Assembly: GCA_037974665.1 (NCBI GenBank)
Contig: CM075765.1
Coordinates: forward strand, 3,539,501 to 3,603,500
Direction of reading: 5' to 3'
Source of the DNA: Ehretia macrophylla
Lineage: Eukaryota > Streptophyta > Magnoliopsida > Boraginales > Ehretiaceae
Length of the DNA stretch: 64,000 nucleotides
Part shown: positions 12,235 to 24,845 of the stretch, piece after piece
Layout: each line of letters opens with the position of its first letter
Numbering within the stretch: position 1 is the first letter of the stretch
The notes under the pieces: generated by a model
The model's database searches: none
Told to the model about the DNA's origin: nothing
Seen by the model: the letters and a program-made list of their open reading frames with translations, nothing else
Position numbers and translations under genes: made by a program

Positions 12235-13317
12235 CGATTTCAGAATAATAGTGTCGAGGCCAAAGGAGGTGGCCTGCTGTATGGGCACTGGCGATGTCAC
12301 ATTCTACGACATTGTATCCAAGTTTATATGGCTACCTTTGCCTCCATTCATCTCAGACATTGTCAACCACTTTGAGATCAGCCCAGGGTAGATACTTCAT
12401 AATGGTTGAGCCATTATGGTGGCCTTCTATCTATATATTAAGAAGAAGGGGGTGAAACCTGACCTGCATATTGTTCAGAAAATGTTTCGTGGCTAAACTT
12501 GCCCCCAATGAAAGATGATGATTTTACTTATGTGCTCAGGAAAATAACACCATATTTGCGAAGTTGGCATCCTTGTTCAAAGGTTGGCACCACAAGTATT
12601 ACTTTGTGATGTGTCAAATGGGTTAGAACATTCATCGGGAATGGGTGAACGTCATCCCCTCTGGAATTAACAATGCCCCTTTGGCCTGACTGAGGAGAAA
12701 GATGAGGCATTCAATTTACTGTAACCCAAAAAAACATTTGATCCAAGCCTACTATTACATGGAATGGGAGTGGATCTGGGCCCTCAAGCCTTTTTGGCAA
12801 CAAGCCCACTGGTCCTGACAACTCTTACCCTGAATTGCTACCCGAGGACCCCTTAGAGAAGAAACAAAAGAAAAAGAAGGGTCAATCTACCCCTGTTTGG
12901 AAGATCTATGCCTGACCTCTTTCTAACACTAATTCATTTTTAACCTCTTACCTCTTTTTTCTCTCTAACTATTTTTTTTCTTTACTGGCATGGACAGATA
13001 ATCCAAGATTTTCATCTCTACTCAATCAAAGGTTGATGCCACTAAGTCTAAGGAGGTGACCTCGAGTAGGTACAAGAAAAGATCCATGGATATGGCAAGG
13101 GCCAAGCGTAAGAAGCAATCTGACCCAGTTGCCAAGGCCACAAGTATCAAAGACAAAGGCAATAACTCTTCCACCGAGCCCTCCACTCTTTCCAAGAGGA
13201 AGAGGTCCAAGTTAGGCATTGTCATACTTGATCTTGGCACTATAGAGGTCGAGGATTCTTTCCCCCAGAAGAAGAAGACCAAGGGGACCAACGATGATAA
13301 GAGAAAGTGTCACAACC
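12235..13317 (+). pseudogene. decayed 'putative gypsy type transposon' (PF04195-like) ORF, 5' part
   Basis: In one frame (about 12253-12500) the translation reads ...FIWLPLPPFISDIVNHFEIS..., then HNG.AIMVAFYLYIKKKGVKPDLHIV. This resembles the plant PF04195 domain (PLPPF...DLL..L...P.QL.PN.WR...F). At least three in-frame stops interrupt it. Downstream (13022-13317) lies a Lys/Arg/Ser-rich segment that may be a basic tail. Element K (TSD GAAAG) cuts the ORF at 13317, and it resumes at 51156 with a coiled-coil-like Lys/Glu segment. Domain identity is from memory of the family pattern; function in the host is not expected. Confidence 0.5.
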
Positions 13318-16300
13318 CCATTTCGCTAATATGATATCTAATACCACCGTTAGCCTAATAACCCTAATCACTCTTATACTGTTCCATCTAGGATCGTGAT
13401 GCCACGGGTTTAAGAAGCTTACTCCTCTTAAGTCCACTAAGGCGCATTATATTAGCCCATGCACTAATAACTACTATATACCAAGTCACCATTTTATCAT
13501 CAAGAAATATATTTCTACAGGAATAGTACCTAAAGGGTTTAGATGCGACGGTTGGTCGATTGGTATAACACCCAGAAATAACTTATGCTAAAGCCATTTT
13601 CCTTGATATACACAGTAAGCTTTTCATCTTCCTCAGATGACCCTAACCCTTATAATATTATTCAAATCTAATTCCCATAGCCTAAGCTTTTCTAAAATTG
13701 AAATTCGATTGGCAGCTTAACACCATTATTAGAATTAGTGATTAACCTAATAGTATTATCGTGATAATCTTTAATGGAATCCAAAACTACCCAATTCAAC
13801 CTATTATGGTCCAATAACACAACTAAGCCTTAGATGAAAACCTAATGTCATATAGCTGAGTCTATGAACCTTAAACCCTTAATACATACATGTCATAAAG
13901 TCATAATTCATAAGTACACAAGATAAGAACACGAGTTAAATATATAATCGGGTACTAGATTCAAAATGTACCATTGTAAGTCTAGCAAATATAAACATAC
14001 CAAGTAGGCTAATAACCTACTTCAAAAGTTTACCACAGCCAACTCAAAACGTCAACATACTTAAAATACATAAACAAGATTCTAAACACAATATATACAA
14101 GTCCAAGGCCAGATAAACATCATTCCACAAACATATCAAACATCAGGCTCAACCACGACCTCCTCAATCACGTACTGCACATATTCTATTTCAGGCTCAT
14201 CTAAAATGTTAGCAACAAGAATGAGTTTCCACCAACTCAGTGAGAGAAAGGGGATAGGGGATTTTATAAAACATTTTTTAGTTGGAAACCCTTTTGAAAT
14301 CATGCCATGCAACAATAGATATGCAACAAGTACGATAATTCAATTAATTATAAGGTAAATAATCATTCATTAAGGATACGTTCGCTTCGCTGATGCTGTC
14401 TCCTTATATCATCATCACGATCATTGCCCCGTTACACCAAGCAATACTTTGTATGTATGCTAACTACGGCCCATACCCTATGAACATCCCGTTCATTTGG
14501 GTTAGGGAATAGAACATCGGTAGTCATGTCATCGCCTGGCAAACCCGATGCTGCCTAGTGCAACATGAACGCTACCACATCTATTTTATGGTTGCAACCA
14601 TCCACTTCATTTCACTTCGCTTTTTACATGAACATTTAACAAGTAACCCGCATTTACGGTAAATATTAGGTAGACACATAAGAACGGGTAACTAAGTAGG
14701 TCACTCGCTATTTACTTAACATATCATTGCTCTTGAAACAATTCCAGAAAATACACTAGGCCATTGATACACCTTAACATCATATTGGGCTTCAACGTAC
14801 AAGATAGACTACTTAAATTCAACATGTTTCATTAGTTTCACAAACATGCTTCATATTACCTTATACCCGCACGGGACATATAATAAAACATTTAGCTTGC
14901 ACTAATATACCATTAGACCACATAATTTAACATATTATCATGATTTAATAGAAACAAAACACATGCAAGGCTTAAATCACCCAAAGGATGCAAACTGATC
15001 AACTCAACTACACATGTATGGCTTTTTCCAGTTTGGTTAGCACCTTTAAAGTTCTTATAAGTTCATGAAATTGTACAGGGAGATAGTTCTTTGAATGTAG
15101 ATAGTCCTAGAATCAAATGGATCCAAATTTTGAGTTGAAATAAACAAGTTATAGTCCTTGGAAATTTGTTGCGTAGTCTGCTAGCACCAGCGTGAGTTTC
15201 CCCGACTCACTAGAATGGCTTTACTTGAGAGGGTTCTAGTCATATTTTAAGCAAACACTCAACATGATTTTTGTTCTACTATATCTTGTGCATAACATAT
15301 CCGAAAACGAGCTTCATTTGTTGAGTTTTAGTTTGTCAAAAAATCCATGCAAAATCAGTGCACAAGTTTCAAGTTAGGTTTCAGCATGCTGCAAACTCAA
15401 GTAATCATTACCTACTGAAATTGCATTTAAACATGTCTTTAACCACAAAATTTGCGCATGCACCAAACATGAGATATGCTCCATTATGAATCTAGTATGA
15501 CATATGTGAAAATTGGACAATTCCATGAAGGTCCACTACCACAAATCTAACATGCAAAGACAGTACATGAAAATTTGAGCATGCAAGCAGTAGTTGGTTG
15601 ATTTCGACCAAAAACACATCCTTAATGACAAAACTAGCACATGCACTGAACTAGAGAAATGTTCTACTATGCATTTTGTGTAACATATTCAGAATTAACC
15701 CATTTTATCAAGGTTTACTATAAGAAATATGTTAAGCAAAAACAGTACGCAGGATTTTACAATCTACCTACATTCATAGCTATCTAGCAATATCATCAAA
15801 TTTAGCAACATGAATGGCCATATAACACAATATAATGCTTACGAACTTTTAGAAAAATAGTTTATTCCCTCACCTTAGCTCTACAATGCAAGAAATAGCA
15901 AAAGAAATGGTAGAAATTAGCTAAGAATTGATTGAAATTCCAGAATTTCTTCCTTCTTCACCTTTTCTCATTTCTTTTTTGTTTTTCTATGTCCCTCTCT
16001 CTCCCTTTCAACCATGACTCTCTCCTCATTTTGAATCAGATTTGTTGTTTGTGTTGAGTGTGTTAGATAGTGGTATAAGTGATCAAAGTAAGTGGAGGTG
16101 GTTGGAGATATATTGGCAACACAATGATGATGCTTATTTTATGACAAAGTCTACTTTTACACTCCAAAGCAAGCATCAATTCACTCTTTACTCCTCATGG
16201 CCGGTCAGAGGATAGATTTTCTAATTTATTTTGTTTGTTAAGTGTAATGTATGATAGTGTAAGAGATCAATACAATGTGGTGGTGGTTGAAGATTAATGG

Positions 16301-16966
16301 CAAAACACAATCATGGCATTTTATGACAAAAGATAAGCTTATACTCAAAAGCAAAAATATTTCTCTTTTCTTCCCTTGCATGGCCGACCAAGGGCATGTC
16401 TTCTAGCTATTGACTTGTGTTATGCAATATAATAAGTATAGTGCTATAGAATGATGGCTAAGCAAGTTGCACAAAAGAGCATCATTACAATATAAAAAAC
16501 CACCTAAACACTCCAAAGTAACCAAATTTCTCTTCTTTTTCCTTGTGCATGGCTGCCCACTTGACCTTGTCATTTGCTAATTTTCTTAGCCAAGTTTAGT
16601 ACTAAGTGTAGAGTTAATGCCTAGTGTCACACACCAACTAGTTAGATAGGAGCTTGGTTAGTTGCTAGCTAGTTAGTTATAGTTAGTGATTTAGCTACTA
16701 ATCAACTGTGAGACTCCGAATTTGCCTTATTTGTACTTACTTGTTTTCTCCTATTTAACTGCTATTAGAATTAACATGCATGTATATATGTGATATTAAA
16801 TGATCTTAGATTAATTGTGGATTTAAAAGACATTTGAAAAACTAATAATGTGATTTTTCATCTTCTTTTGCACAATTGAGCATTATACCTTAGTTGTATG
16901 TAAATATATGCTTATGTATATTGTTGTCAACTAAATATAGCCTACTAAATATATAGTATAAGTTAG

Positions 16967-17009
<43 letters not shown>

Positions 17010-17349
17010 GACTATTTTTGGCAAAAAATCAACTAAAACAACTAATTTGTCAACTTTGACCAAGCATTATATGTTTGACTTTGCCATATATATGCCATTA
17101 TACATACAATATACACATACCAAGCTCAAAACACCTCCAATTCTTACACACTTGGCTGTGGCTTTCATGGAGGAAGAAGAAAAATATTTTTAAGGTTTTC
17201 AAAGTTATTTTTTGAAGAAAAACTTCATTTCAAAGTCAAATATTTTCATTCCAAGCTTGTTTTTGCTTGTTAGGCACCTATACTACCTATTTCTAGAATT
17301 TCTGTGATCAAAGGTGAGGGAAAAACATCCTATTTTTAAAGTTCATGTC

Positions 17350-20300
17350 TGTCATGCCCCAACTCGACCCCACCTACGATTAATCAGGACGTAAAGGAAT
17401 TTCGGTAGTATAACGATAGTAACACGGATACCAGGGCTCTAAACCAACCCTTTTTAACTTCATACGTCCAACTCCAAAGATCAACAAGAAGTCCATAACT
17501 TTTGTAACAACATACAACACAACCATTTTTATATATATTCAACAACCATACAACAATTCATTCATAAGTTATATGCCTCCATTCCAACATCAATCCATAG
17601 GCTATATTATACATTGCCAAAATAGGTTATAAACCATTCTAGCAATCTAATCATGTTCAAAAGAAAGACTACTAAACTAGCATAATATAAGTCTCTAACT
17701 TAAGTAAGTTATACAATACATCTTACTACAAAGACTAAGACAAACTCATGGACACGACTCCGGCACATAAGACTCGTCCACATAAGGCATATTCTCAGCT
17801 TCCTGAGGCACATACCCATAATCCTGTTCAGTAATACCTGAATGTAGATAACGAATGAGAGTGAGCTTATATAAAACAAGCCCAGTGAGGAATTCGATAG
17901 ATCTTTTGAACACATATACCTTACCACCTTGGAAGTTATCCACGAGCTACAACACGCAATTAACACTAATAACAATACAGATATAACAACAACAGTAAAC
18001 ACACAATAACGATACAATACACTTGTTGATGAAGCTCCAGACACCATTTTCAATACTCACCAACTCCTTCAAACCCAATGACACAATCCTGAGGTACCTA
18101 GACCTAGACCCATACCCCATGGCCTCTTCACCCATGCGAGATAGGGAGTAGTCATGATAACTGTGCCGGCAGCCCAGGATGCATCCTCCAGAGGTGACAC
18201 AACATTATAAAAGCTCACAAAAATGTGACTTAATTCGAGAAGTCAACAACGAGGGTTGCCCGACTCCCGACACTTCAACAATCAACAATCAGCTAATAAT
18301 GTAACGCCCCGGATTAACCCGAGCACGCTACTAAGAAAGTAATGTCCGCTTTGGCTACACCTCAGATTAGTCCCGAGCGTGCTCCTCACGATTTTGCATC
18401 AACAATCAATTAAATAGGTAATGTCCACTTTGGCTACACCCCGGATTAGTCCCGAGCGTGGTCCTTATAGTTTTGTATCAACAATCAATTAAACATCATT
18501 TAAACAATCAACAACTATACAATTCTAAATCAATTAAGCTAGATGACAAAGTAGGTTATCCAACTCAATAAGCATTTAAACAAACATTCAACCCCGATCC
18601 CAATCAACAACAATCCAAGAATCAACTACCCAAACACTACCCAAACAACCCAAGACAATATATCAACATTTTAAAGAAAAGCTATACAAACTTATAAAAT
18701 TCATAACTTACATTCTACTAATCCAATAACCTCCAAACCACTTCCTATCACTCCACCACACATGCAATTACATTAGCCGCATCGGAAACCAACCAAGTGC
18801 CACCCAAATCAAGCCCAACAACCCTAATTTAGCAATGCACCAAGGATGATTTTTCCAAACTTTTTCTACAACATTCCAATCAAAAATTCGGCATTACAAT
18901 ATTACTACCCCATAATTAAAAAACTTTTAGAAGCAACAACCAATCAATTCCAACCACTACAATAACAGTTATTCAACAATGAACCTAAATTCCAATTTTA
19001 ATACCCGAAAAATAGAAATACATGCTACTACTATTCAAAACTTATATAAATGCACATAAACGATCCTTGGCATCTACTGAGCAATAATATAACAACAATT
19101 TAACATTTGATCGAATAAAAATTCAATTATATAAAAATGACATAAAATAGCATTTTAAGATCTAGAATTTTTCTCTCACCTCTGATGCAAAATAAGGCTA
19201 TAAATAGGTAGAATAGATGCCCAACAAGAAAAATCATGCTTTGAATGACTCAATTCGGCTTTGAAATGCAAAATCTATGAAAACAATGCTTTGAAAAACC
19301 TTGAAAATGTCTTCTTTCTTCTCCCTCAAGGGCTTACTATTTTGTGGTTGTTTGTGTGGTATTTTTGGCTGAAATTGTTAATATATAAGTTAAATGAAAA
19401 GTCAAAGCAAGACTAAATGGTCAAACTTGGCAAAAATTAAGTTTATAATGCAAAAGACTAAGTTAACCCTCATTTTCAATGCATTTTTCAATTGTTCTAT
19501 TTTAGAAATATTCAAAATGAAATATAATTTGTATTTAACATATACTAGGTCGATGAAAGTCAACACAATAATCGTTTTGAGTAGAAATCACTATTTTAGC
19601 TAAAAAAACGCTACTTTTAAAGTCTATTTTAAATTCCTAATTTGTTTCAGAAATAATTTATAGTAAATCACGGGTCTTTTAATAATGGAGGAATATTTAT
19701 TAAAATGTTTAAAAGACTAGTTTAAAAAATTTAGCGAAAAAGTCTTCAAATACCATTTAACGGCACTTTAAATGAAATTTTCTCCAAAAATGTTTATAAA
19801 AATTTTATGAATGCACATATATCAAGTAACAGGAGTAGTATTTAAATAAATCTAGTTTGGTCAAATAATATAAAAAGTCAAAGTCAAAGGAGACAAAAAG
19901 TCAACATTTTTTCAAAAGTCAAAGTTAATAAAAGTCAACATTTTTCAAAAAGTCAAAGTAAATAAAAGTCAACATTTTTCAAAAGCCAAAGTAGATGAAA
20001 AGTCAACGCAATAATCGGTTTTAATAAAGTCAAAGCTAGAAGTCTTGGTCAAAGTTGATAACTTAAGCTATTTTAGTTGTTTTTGCCAAAAAATAGTAAT
20101 ATTAATACTATCCAAAAATACTATTTTTTTAGTAGACTATTTTTGGGGACAACATTTATTCATAAGCATTTATTTACATATAGTCTAGTTATACTACACA
20201 ATTTTACAAAAGAAAATAAAAAGTCACATTATTTATTTTTCAAATGTCTTTTAAATGCACATTTAATGCAAGATCATTTAATAACTCACATATAAACATA

Positions 20301-20373
20301 TATACTAATTATAATAGTATTTAAACAAGGGAAAACACGTAATTCCAAATAGGGCAAATTCCGGGGTCTCACA
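17350..20373 (-). mobile_element. solo LTR F (3024 bp), a relative of E inserted antisense in E
   Basis: Perfect TSD ATGTC (17345-17349, 20374-20378); the uninterrupted site is seen in the 3' LTR of E at about 26817. Read on the minus strand it begins TGTGAGACCCCGGAATTTGC and ends GGGGTCGAGTTGGGGCATGACA-like sequence, so it belongs to the same broad family as E and L. It is longer than its relatives partly because of tandem units at about 19871-20010. No internal genes, hence a solo LTR. Confidence 0.88.
19871..20010. repeat. tandem units with core AAAGTCAACATTTTTCAAAA
   Basis: About four degenerate copies of a 35-40 bp unit alternating AAAAGTCAACATTTTT with CAAAAAGTCAAAGTWAAT. They lie in the 5' part (sense orientation) of solo LTR F and have no coding potential. 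Confidence 0.75.
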
Positions 20374-21928
20374 ATGTCAAATTTTTATTTTTGCATATAT
20401 AGTTGTTATTTTGTTAAATTGACTTAAGATTGTTGTTAGTTAGATGTCGTAGACCAACTTAGTGTAATTATAGCCAATTTAAACGATAGGAAGTTGTATT
20501 TTTATTTTCCTTGTATTGTTTGGATAATTTGGCTATATACTTGAATAATTGTTGTTGTAGTGGTTGTTTTTAGGTTGTAGTTGCTTCTATAGACTTGTTA
20601 ATTATTGTGTAGTAATGTTGTAATGCCAACATTTCAATTTGAATGTTGGATTAAAAGTAAAACATTTCAGCCCTTGGAGCATTACCATTTTGAACTTGTT
20701 GGCCTTGTATTGGATGGCTTTTGGTTGATTTCTGAGGGGGTTTATGTAGTTAGTTGAGTGGTTAGGTGGTAGGAAAAGGTTCGGGGGTTGTGTGATTCCT
20801 AGATTGGAGGTAATGTTGGTTAGAAGCTTGGGAAGTCTTTCTCTGAATTTGCAAAGGATTGTGTTTAATGGTTTGGTGTTATTTGGGTAGTTGAAATGTG
20901 AGTTGGTGTTAACTAGGCTCGGGTTTGAATGTGTGTTGAGTTTGGATGACCTACTTTGTCTCTAACTTAAGTGTTTTAGAATTGTGTAGTTGTTGATCGT
21001 TGAAGTATTGTTTAATTGATTATTGAATGTTGAAGTGCCGCGAAACAACTTACTTTGTTGTTTTCTCAGAATATAAAGTGTTAAGTGTTAATTGTTCTAA
21101 GTCACGATAATATTATGTTACCTCAAGCGGTATTGGACTTGCCAGGTTACATTGGCATTATCATGTGTTATCCCCTATCCTACATGATCGAAGGATATTC
21201 ATGGGGTGTAGGTCTAGGTTGGTGTATTTTCGGAATGCATTTGGTGCATGGTTAGGGTTTGTGATTGGTGCATGGGGAGAACGGTTTCAACAGAACAAGT
21301 GTATCGTATCTTTATTGTTTGGTTACCTATATGGTTATATTTGTATTGTTGTTGATGCTTGTTATGTATTCAATGTTCCTAGGGTATTTTCCAAATGAAA
21401 ATGTTTCCAAAACTTCATATTGAACCCTCGCTGAGCTTTGTTATATATAAGTTCACCCTCTTTGCTGTCCTTTCAAGTGTTCCAGATTTAGGGTACGTGG
21501 AATATGTGCCGTCAGATAATATGGACAAGCTCGAGGCTTGAATGATTGCTTGGATTCTTTATATGTTGTCCCTGAATTAATAATATGTTGTGTTGTAGTA
21601 GGTTTCAAAGTTTGTAATGTATAACTTACTTTAAAAGTTTAATGGATTGTATAATGCTAGTTTAGTAGTCTTTCTTTTGGTTATGAATAGGTTGCTAGAC
21701 TAGCTTAATATCTATTTTGCATATGTATAGTATGGTTTGATGTATGTTGTTGAGATGAAGGTATTGTATCTTGTTGTTTAAATGTTGCTTGGTTGGTTTA
21801 TGAAAGTTTTTGGTTGGGTTGTTTGTTGTTGAAGTTGTTGTTCGAGTTGTGGTTGGTTGTGGAGTGTTTGTAGAGAACCAGTTTAAGGTTTTGTTGTGGT
21901 TGGAGTCGAGTTGGGGCGTGACATTTAG

Positions 21929-21940
21929 TGGTATCAGAGC
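21929..21940 (+). other. primer-binding site of E (initiator tRNA-Met type)
   Basis: TGGTATCAGAGC, five bases after the 5' LTR end, is the complement of the 3' end of plant initiator tRNA-Met. This is the minus-strand primer site used by many plant Ty3/gypsy and copia elements. Confidence 0.9.
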
Positions 21941-21980
21941 ATGATTAACTTGTAAGCTAGGGTATCCTTGGAATGTTGGT

Positions 21981-24646
21981 TGTAACGCCCGTGAATTTTA
22001 TCATATCTTTTTTAAATAACTGTTATATATTTACCTGAGCATTCTTATGTGCATCTCTTTTCTTGCTTAATTGTTTTATTTTAAGGCTACTATTCACATG
22101 AAATTTGACTGTTTTAAATGGTCGATTTAATATTTTTCCTAGATAAAATGGCATATAAAAGGAATCGAAAACTTGTCGTTTTAGACTTTAGAGGCCGGGA
22201 GTATGAGTTTGAAAAATAATTTTTGGCTTTTTTTGAATAATGTTATGTAGGTAAGCATTATTTTGAGTTAGTTAGCAATTAAATTGGCATTTTAATGTAG
22301 TTGACCAAGATTTTAGTGGCATTTGACCAATAATATAACACCTACACAAATATATATATCTAAATTATCCTATATGCATAATACTCACCAAAAATAAGAG
22401 CCAAAAAATAACCCAAAAAGCCCCCCCAAACCCATCAACCCCATGGAGCAAAACAAAGAGAAATTTTCATCATCCAACCTTGCTATAGCCTTCTTGGCTT
22501 GATCTTGGAGATTCTTGGAGCATTTAGGAGGATCACTACCTTGCTTATAACTACAAAATTGTGAGGGAATTTACATTTGTTGCATTCTAAAGTTTATGTT
22601 CAATTTTGTAATTTTTGGATTTTGCCATTAATGTGCCATAAATGCTTGATTCTTGTTCTATATGGTATTATTACATGCAAGAGACCTTCTATATGCATTG
22701 GTATAGCTTGAAACTAAGTTTTTGACAAGATTTCACTTGAGGAAGATGATGATGAATAGTGCCAAACTAGGGTCCATGAGCGTGGAAAAAATGTTAATTG
22801 TACTTGCTATGTTCAAAATTTGAGAAATTTGATTAAAATAGGCTACTTTAATAAGGGGTTTTGGGGTTAACCCGAATCCGGGCATGTTTCGATGTCATGG
22901 CTAGTCTTTATTAAGTAATGAAACCTTAGAAGTGCCCTCGTTTCGCTTGTTTAGGATCCGAAATTGGTACTTGTAGTGTAAACCCACAAAGAGGTATTTT
23001 CGGTGTTTTCGTGTACTCATGCTCTAGGATATGAATTGGAGGCTCTAGATGATACATTTAGGTACCCTTGGATTAGTAGTATAGCTATCTTGCTTATCTT
23101 GACCTTGAATTTCCGGTAGAAAGCAAAATAGCCTAGTGGAACAAGGAGGAAACTCAGGGTTTTCATGCTTAGCCTTTGAATTAGCTTTTGTACTTGTATA
23201 TCTCACCTTTATATGTTATTATATAGCATTTGTGAGCATTTCGTGAAGTTTCATGATCATGGGACATTGACCCCTTTGTGTTCGTATAGTTATTTTCATA
23301 TTTAATACTTATATCTTGTTATAAAGACTATATTACTTGTACTTTGTTAAAGATCAAATTCTAATAGACATTGTATGCTAAGTGAGTAGGACTATAAGTG
23401 ATTATAAATATAGCTTCTATTGTTGTAGGTTTGAGTTAAGTAATAGTTAAGTTGGAATTGATATAGTTACTGCTAAAGTGCTGAACTTATATGAACACAC
23501 TAAGGCTACGTATTCGAGAAACTTTGAAGTGAATCGGAGCTATTTTCTTGCATGCTTGGCTTAATTCTAGGTGAGGGAGTCTTTAACCTTTCTGTGCATC
23601 TTAGTTTATTTTATTGTTTTTAGATTATATGATTTAGCTAATTGATAAAGTTACATGTACCATTTATTTGTTATCTCATGGTTATTCGTGTTTGTTTGAT
23701 ATTATCTCATGAATTCTTGAATTCGTGTCGGGTTGCACAACCTTTTCAGACATGGTAGCGTCGAGAAATATGGGCGGCGTCGGGCTTGCCGTGCTCCCTC
23801 GACTACTATGGTGCCTATTTCCTTTCTCGCTGAGTATACTCTACTACCCCAGAGGTATGGTTCACCTGCTAGGCATATGAACCTACCTCAAGAGAAAGGG
23901 TCGTAGGATCGGGGTACATCCGGAGTACCCCAATTTGGAAGAGTAAGGGTTTGCCGGCACTTGCGTGAAGTTCGTGGTTCATGGTACGAGATTGAAGACT
24001 TGAAGTGGAATCGTATTCTTTTAATATGTGGTTAATTACCTGTTTACTTGGTTGTGTTATTTGGTGTTGGAAATGCTATTATTCTGTTGCATATCATGTT
24101 GCACGCCCCGGTTTGTTGCATCACCTCCCTTACTGGGTAACTTTGGTTACTCATTCCTTGTTTGAACATGTTACAGGTGCAGTTAGAACAACTACCTTGA
24201 GTGTTGTGTTGCTGGTTGCTTATCTTGCTGAGGTTGAATCCCTTTGAAGATGTGTGTTATTATATTATGTCTTATTTTGAGACCTTTGAGGCCTTGTATA
24301 TATTAATGATAAATTTTGTGGGTTGTAATTAAAGCTGTAGTCTTGAATATTTAGTGGCTTTGTTGGCATGTAATAGCTAAAGATATACTTTATTGTCTTT
24401 TGATTGCATGCTCGTGTGGTTATGTTTTTTGTCTAAGGCTCAGATGGCCTTGGGACTGGGAAAAGTGGGACAATTGGAGTAGGGGTGTTGTATTGTGGTT
24501 ATACTTACTGCTTGCAGGTTTTTGATTAGTCCTATAAATAGGGGAAACTCCGTCTGTTCTCCCTAAATTTTGTGACCGGGTTGGAATTGGGTTGTGTTTA
24601 GCTTGGCTATTAGAGTCCCGGTTCCGTGAGGGATCGGGGCGTTACA
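21981..24646 (+). mobile_element. solo LTR C (2666 bp, Tekay-like) in E just after its primer site
   Basis: Starts TGTAACGCCCGTG and ends ATCGGGGCGTTACA; flanks TTGGT (21976-21980) and TGGGT (24647-24651) differ at one base. It shares with A, B and D the terminal block around AGGGGAAACTCCGTCTG (24540-24556), here preceded by TATAAATA (24533-24540). It separates the primer site of E from its gag start. Confidence 0.85.
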
Positions 24647-24845
24647 TGGGTAGTGGTCTTAGCATGAATACATGTACTAAGTGAAAAGTGAAATATATAT
24701 TAATGTGTTTATGTGATTAACTTACTTTCGTGATTAACTTTCTATGTGATCTACGTGCCTTACGTGAACCTTATTTCGTAAATGTTATTAACTGTCTATA
24801 GCATGTATATGTGTTATAACATGTGGCTAATTCTTTGATAGTAAG

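Larger units (their letters stand above)
16707..21923 (+). repeat. 5' LTR of E, split by solo LTR F
   Basis: Begins TGTGAGACTCCGAATTTGCC and ends GTTGGGGCGTGACA, matching the 3' LTR. A TA tract at about 16969-17002 is far longer than the equivalent tract at 26466-26478. Near 21465-21541 a splice-acceptor-like TTTCAAG precedes a short frame containing GYVEYVPSD. Confidence 0.87.

Noticed and set aside
17709-18053. 114-residue minus frame in F and the similar 124-residue frames at 34618-34992 and 42012-42386
   Set aside because: They overlap, in another frame, the better conserved short acidic frame of these LTRs and look like its shadow.
19871-20010. Possible CRISPR-like array of 35-40 bp units
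   Set aside because: Units are degenerate and contiguous without unique spacers, in plant DNA; it is an LTR-internal tandem repeat.
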